From the NCBI RefSeq assembly GCF_949628265.1, contig NC_088787.1, positions 734,501-798,500 on the forward strand: a DNA stretch of 64,000 bases, given 5' to 3'. The translations under genes were made by a program, and so were the position numbers. Positions 58,215 to 64,000 of this stretch are shown here, piece by piece. The notes beneath the pieces are model-generated. The model was not told where the DNA came from, did not search any database, and saw only the letters and a list, made by a program, of their open reading frames with translations. Numbering within the stretch: the first letter of the stretch is position 1; each line of letters opens with the position of its first letter. This DNA comes from Cloeon dipterum (lineage: Eukaryota; Arthropoda; Insecta; Ephemeroptera; Baetidae).

Positions 58215-61200
58215 ATGCCTGACGGGCCAGCCAAATTAGGATATTTCGTGTCGAAAGACCAAACTAAACAAAACGCAGACAAGTATTATAATCGTGGAAA
58301 TTATCCGACATAATTAATTACCAACCCTAATTGTCAGTGTTTGCGTGCTCGTCGTTCACTACAACTTTGAAAAAACCAAGAACGAAACCTGGATTCGGAG
58401 AGGGGATGATCAGGACGTAAATAATCTGAAACGGACCTTCGGAGAGAAACGTAACTGCAACTTCCACGATGTGTTATCGCCGAAAAAGGAGCAGTTGCTT
58501 GAAATTCTCTCCGATCAAGATAAACTATTAGGATTATTCGGCTGTTCAGGTAAAACAAACCACTTTACGATAAATCATATATTTTATCGTATTGATTTTA
58601 CAGAAGTTCCATCAGTGTTTGTGCTTTACATTCTTTCTCACGGCTTCAGAGATGGAATAATCTTCACAGACCACTTCAAGGACGATGTTCCCGCGAGCGC
58701 AGAACAGCGTGCCAGCAGTAGGGACCCGAAAGAGTTGTTTGTTTCCTTCACTACAACCGAGATATTCGAGTCTCTAAAAAAGCTTACTGTTTTCGAGCAA
58801 TGTCTCAAATTTATAAACTTTGGTGTAAGTTTCCGCTAAGTTAAGATCATCAAGACTTTTTAATAAATTGAATTTTTAGCCATGTAGAGGCGAACTGGTG
58901 GACGAAATTTTTGTCCCAAATGACGAACATTTTGAAAACGAAAATTCTTGCCGAATTACCTACAGCCCTCTGACGAGAAACACGGTTGTGTTCTTCTCAA
59001 CGGTTGAAAGTGAGCCTATCGACAATACGAATATTATTCACTAATGTTTGCAATTATTTTCTTAGCGACCAGGGCCAAACGAAACCAGTCAGGATCAACT
59101 TTCGCCTTGCTTACGTGCCAGGTCTTTAATTCGCTTGAGAAGGACGAGAGTCTCCTAAATGTCCTGACAACTATTCAATATGAGAGTCACAAAAATGTGG
59201 ACATCGTGGAAAACAAATACACTGGACAGACTCCAGAAGTGAAGATGTTTTCTCAGGACAGAGGTTTTGTCATCTCAAAGTGAGTTTTTATAAATTAGTT
59301 TATAATTTTTCTCACATAGGCTACAGGCAAACAGCTTAATGGCGACAAATTGTATGACAAAATTAATTATTCTAGAAGTCCTTCAAATTGCTCGGCTTCC
59401 TCGAAATCTGACGGAATTGGCATTATGATGAAAAAGGAACTCGAGTTTTATACTTGGAAATCAAACAAAAAGGAAAACTTGCGACGCCGCCTCGCGATCC
59501 TTTTTTCCGAAGAGCAAAATGATCGATTAAAAGAAATAAAAAAAGTGCTGTCCCTAAACCTAGATTTTGAGACCAGCGAAAGGATGCTGAGAGGAAAGCC
59601 GTGGATGTCCATAAATGAAGGTTTGACGACTTATTTATGTTAATATGATGTAATTTGTGCAATTCATATTTCAGCCTCGTGGAGTGACTCTAACATTGGC
59701 TGCATTTTCCTGATTTTCTTTGGCCGATTAAGTGAAAACAAGGTCACGAATGAGGTTTGCGTTCAGGTGGACGGTCAAGAAATTGCGGTATCTGAAATAC
59801 TGCGCGAGTTTATCGGGCCAAAAAATGACCAGTGGATTGGAAAACCGAAAGTATTATTCCTTGTGAATCAGGAAACGAGCTCATCTGACTACGTAAGTGA
59901 TTAATATTTAGTTAAACTTTCAAAATGATTCCAAAATAAATTTTCAAAATTAAAAAGAATCATATCAAAGTAAGAAACTGACGATTTCTTTGTCCTTAAG
60001 ATCGGATCAACGCAGCCCAAGATGAAAATATCAGCAACAAACCACAGTGGATGGTTAGTCCAAGTTTTGCACAACGAAGGTTAGATTTTGTTCTTCAATT
60101 TTGGGAATTAGTAAAAAATTTCATCTATATAGATAAACTTCAAAAGCTGATCGAAATCTTCAAGGGGCAAGAGATGAAAAAGGAGAAAAGTCTTCAAGAA
60201 CTGCTCGCAAGTCTTCTAATTTCCGAATCAAAAGAAAATAGGAATTTGCTTAACTCGACGCTCCAGTATCCACTCAATTTTCCTGACTGGCCCAGTTCTT
60301 TTGTTCAACTTAGCTTTTCAGTGACAAAATCACAAAACAGTGCAGTAAAATACGTCAGTTTCGACAGCTTAGTGAAGGAATCAGCAACAGAAAAACAAAT
60401 TTGGCTCTTGAGTTCAGTTGCAGGAACAGGAAAGACGACAATCCTCAGGGAAATGGCTTTTCAACTCGGGAAACTAAATCCAGAATTAAAAATTTTACGC
60501 GTTTCTCTCCCGAGAGTTCCGTTCAGTTCTCTAGACCGGAACGTGACTGAGATTGAATTTCTCGTGAAAGCCACTAAGAATTCGAAAGAGGAAATCATAA
60601 AAAGCATAGAAAACAAGCAGTGTGTTGTGATTCTTGATGGGTTCGATGAAATCATCCGTCCTGATAACCAAGAAAAAACATTGAGAGTAATCAAATCTCT
60701 AGAAGAGAAGCAGTTATCCGTGTGGATCGGAACGAGACCTAACGCAGCAGAAGCAATCCAAAAGCGGACATCAAAAGCTGTTATAGTAAAGATTGATCCC
60801 TTGGATGAAGAGCAGCAAATCGAGTTTTTAAAGCTGGAGACTGGCAAGAGTCGAGAAGAAAGTGAGCAATTCATCAAGAACTTTAAATCAAAGGACATCT
60901 TGAGAAATCCTCTGCACCTTTCTTTGGTTGCCAAGTACGGGGCCGAAGGAAACTTGTACCAAATCTACGACAAGGTTGTGCGACACAAAGTGGAACTCTC
61001 TCTTCGAGACAAGGAAGGATATGACGAGAGCAAAAGGATCGAGTTTAATGAAAAAATTGCCAATGCCGTGGGAGATCTACAGAAGTTAGCAAGTTGCCAC
61101 ATCAGAGGAGTTGAACTTACTGATTACACGAAAGACGACCTAGAAAAAAACAATTACTATGGCATTGCCTCGTTTCAAAACAACGAGGTTATTTTCATTC

Positions 61201-64000
61201 ATCAGACTTTCGCCGAATTTCTCGCAGCCCAACATTTCGTATGTGAAATCGAGAATAGTAGCGATTGCGACATCCAAACCAGCACTGAAGATATTGCAAA
61301 TTTATTTTTAGGAAAATCGTTTTCGTGGTGCAGAAAGTTTCTTGATCTTGTCTATTCCACAGTTTTGAATGACAAGGAAAAGATCGAAGTGCACAAAGCA
61401 TTCATTCTTTCAGTCATGAAGTTGGATCCAGATATATTTTTGGGTTTGATTGCTTCCGATGGCTGCATAAATATTTTCAAAATGGTTTACCCAATTATCA
61501 GCTTCAGTGAAAACCAAGAGGGAAACCGTATTGCTGTTGCAAAGGATAGGAATCTTTTGCTCAAAGCAATCGAAGGAGCGGAAGAAATTGCAATCATGCT
61601 GCTCGACATGGGCTTGATCGAAAGTGATGAAGAGTTGCTTATAATTTTACCTCACCTGTTATATTTAGTAGCTGAAACAAACGCATGTCTCTTCTTTGAA
61701 AAATTGGAAACAAAATTTCCTACATTGCCAGATATGATCCACTCTAGAAGATCTATAATAGAAGCTGGAGTGGTTGCTGCAAGTAATGATCACTGCGAAA
61801 TTCTTCATCTGCTGCTGCAAAATGGTGTCGATAAATATTTTCAAGATGATGAAGATAACGCCCTATATTGTGCTATTCGCTTTCGAGCTATAAAATGCGT
61901 AGAAGTTTTGCTTAAGCATGGTGCGAAATTAGCCATTGATGAAGATGGTGAAAGTTGGGACCCTTTGATGCTGGCTGTAGAAGTAAATAATCTAGACCTG
62001 GTCAAGTTCTTATTAGAGGAAAACATCAGTGGACTGCAACGTAACAAAGAAACTTTCGAAATCAATGAAGTAAAATCTCATTTGAATGCTTTACATTCTG
62101 CTATTTGCAAAGGGCACAATGAAATCGCGAAAATTATAATAGAAAAGTGCCCAAATTTGAAAAACGCGGAATATGGTGATGATGAAAGTCTTCTACAATT
62201 TTCGGCTAAAAATGGAAATTATAAAATGTGTCAATGGCTTATTGACGAAGAAGGGGTTGACGTGAACACCTTACGACGTAGTGGAGAACCACGAGATTGG
62301 TCCAGGAATGACGAGGGCACAAGCGATGGGTCCTCAGATGTCGAGGACACAAGCGATGGGTCCTCGGATGACGAGGACGACAAAGTATGCATGGATTATT
62401 TCTTAATGCTGCAGAAGATCGACATTAACATGACGGATAAAAGAGGAAAAACTGCTCTTCACTGCGCTGCGGAACGTGCATATCTTGAACGTGTCAAAGA
62501 GTTGATCAATGCTGGCGCAAATATTCGAGCTGTAGACGAAAATGGATGGAATGCTTTTCATTTTGCTTGCAGCAATTGGGGTTACCTTGAAAAAGACGTG
62601 ATTCGATTGTTGCACAGCACTGATAGTCAACTGGCCAAGGAGAAAACTGGAAGTGGTCAAACAGGGCTGCATATTCTAGTGGAATCCAGCTATTGGTTTG
62701 TTGAGGATATGCGTTTTCTTGTCGAAGAGATTGGAGTTGACGTAAGAGCAAAGGACAACAATGGCTGCACTGCGTTGCATATTGCAGTTGACAAAGAAAA
62801 GGATTCCGTTGACTATTTGATGGAAAAAGATATCGACCTGGAAGTAAAAAACGAAGAGGGGCGAACGTCCCTTCATTTAGCCGCTGGAAGGGGTGATTTA
62901 GAGGCTCTGCCAACTTGGATACATCTGGGTGGAGACTTGGATGTGGTTGACGAAAAAGGGATGACTGCGTTGCATATTGCTGCTGAAAGCGGACATTTGC
63001 AATTTGTGAAAAAGTTTTTAGCCTGCGCGACCGAGGAAGTCCAAAATCAAGATATTGGCGAGGGTTGTGTTGGATCTAAACTGAAAGAAAGATTAAACAG
63101 ATGTGACGAATATGGAAGGACAGCACTCCACCTTGCTGCTGAGTCAGGAAATGTTGATTTGGTGGAAATGTTGCTTGAAAACAGTGCAGATTTAACTCAA
63201 ACGGATCTGGAAGGAAAGAATGCAATGCACTACGCTATCGAAAACGAAAGAATGTTACGATTCCTCAATGAGAAGAACGGAGATCTTTTGAAGCAGCGTA
63301 CAAAATATGGAGACACTACTCTACATCTGGCAATTGAATGGAAATCAAAAGTAACGGAAGAGGACGAACACATTGCTCTGTGGATTATAGGAAAAGTAGA
63401 CGACACCGTTTTAAACGCGAAAAATGCTTCTGGCGACACACCACTCTTACTGGCTTGCAGAAGAGAGAGGTGGAGGACCGCCGAATTGCTGCTGACCAGA
63501 AATGTTGAGATTAATGTATCGGACAGGTGGGGAAGAACTGCAATGCACCACGCCGCAGAAAAAGGAAACTTGTCGTTAGTGAAGCTTTTGCACGAGAAAG
63601 GTGCGGATTTGACTCTAACAGACAACGAGGGAATGAACGCATTGCACCACGCAATACGTCACTTGGAGCTAATTTCATTTCTTCACGAGAAAAACAATAA
63701 GTTGTTGGGACAGCGTTCTAAAGACGGAGACACAACCCTCCATTTGGCATTAAAAACGAGGCACATAATTGACACTGACACAATTCGTTGGCTCGTTGAG
63801 CAATTCAAAAATGACGTGAATGTAACAAACAGCGAGGGTGAGACATCGCTTCTGCTGGCTTGCAAGAAGAGTAAATGGATTATTGCTAAAAATTTGCTGG
63901 CAAAAGATGCAGATATTTATGTGAAGGATAAAAATGGAAGAACGGCTCTGCACTACGCCGTTCAATTGAATGCATTTGAAAGGCTAGAAGATTCACATGC
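58215..64000 (+). CDS. Caspase - pseudocaspase - NACHT - ankyrin protein (3' end outside window)
   Basis: Exons: probable start at 58215 (uncertain), then 58338-58549, 58604-58824, 58880-59009, 59066 to about 59270, about 59320-59620, 59675-59892, 60001-60079, and one exon open from 60133 to the window end (over 1280 codons). Domains in order: a caspase-like domain with L-S-H-G (His) and P-C-R-G-E (Cys), then G-S-T-F-A in the small subunit; a second caspase-like fold (59400-59890, G-K-P-K-V-L-F-L-V at its core) with neither residue; NACHT with A-G-T-G-K-T-T (60420-60440) and V-V-I-L-D-G-F-D-E-I (60624-60653); an F-A-E-F-L-A-A motif typical of NACHT helical regions (61205-61225); at least fifteen ankyrin repeats from about 61.8 kb. 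The family logic suggests a cytosolic sensor that oligomerises and activates its own protease. The exact splice between 59270 and 59330 is unresolved (two solutions). Confidence 0.85.

Noticed and set aside
1-64000. CRISPR arrays, bacterial operons, LTR elements or integrated virus genes
   Set aside because: No regularly spaced repeats, no bacterial-style gene packing and no reverse transcriptase, integrase or capsid-like frame was recognised.

Overview
This window is nuclear DNA from an insect. Genes are split by many short GT-AG introns, often 43-60 bp. The longest family here is Yellow/major royal jelly protein-like (MRJP), which is largely insect-associated. Intergenic DNA is AT-rich and holds small inverted-repeat elements. 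I cannot place the order; the compact introns would suit a small genome, but that is only a guess.

Layout. (i) 1-7.2 kb: a Yellow-like gene on the + strand (exons 2-4; exon 1 not seen). A 2.28-kb terminal-inverted-repeat element sits inside the start of its exon 2. The gene ends in a transmembrane segment and a tyrosine-rich cytoplasmic tail. (ii) 7.2-18 kb: no convincing gene; mostly two diverged copies of a roughly 2.8-kb repeat plus a partial third. (iii) 18.1-19.7 kb: a second + strand Yellow gene that ends before the membrane segment. (iv) 20.4 kb: a lone signal-peptide exon resembling the start of a nose-resistant-to-fluoxetine (NRF) domain protein. (v) 22.4-33.9 kb: a tandem duplication of a large secreted multi-C-type-lectin-domain gene; the first copy resolves into 27 phase-consistent exons (about 971 aa). 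(vi) 34.1-47.2 kb: five tandem Yellow genes on the - strand. Each has a noncoding first exon and a perfect GTCACGTGAC palindrome upstream. Four end in GPI-anchor-like tails and one in a transmembrane helix. (vii) 47.8-49.5 kb: a BTB-BACK-PHR-like gene. (viii) 50.0-52.0 kb: a complete flotillin-1 gene (427 aa). (ix) 52-58.2 kb: intergenic DNA with small inverted-repeat elements and a three-copy repeat. (x) 58.2 kb to the window end: a large open gene coding for a caspase-like domain with both catalytic residues, a second caspase-like domain without them, a NACHT ATPase and at least fifteen ankyrin repeats, running off the edge.

The most striking item is the caspase/pseudocaspase/NACHT/ankyrin gene, which has the layout of an NLR-type sensor fused directly to its effector protease. 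Next are the Yellow gene whose inserted transposon supplies a correctly phased splice acceptor, the ITAM-like tail of that same gene, and a Yellow cluster whose last exon switches between secreted, GPI-like and transmembrane forms. Many products here look secreted or membrane-bound (Yellow, lectins) or tied to membrane rafts (flotillin), but a shared pathway is not shown by the sequence.
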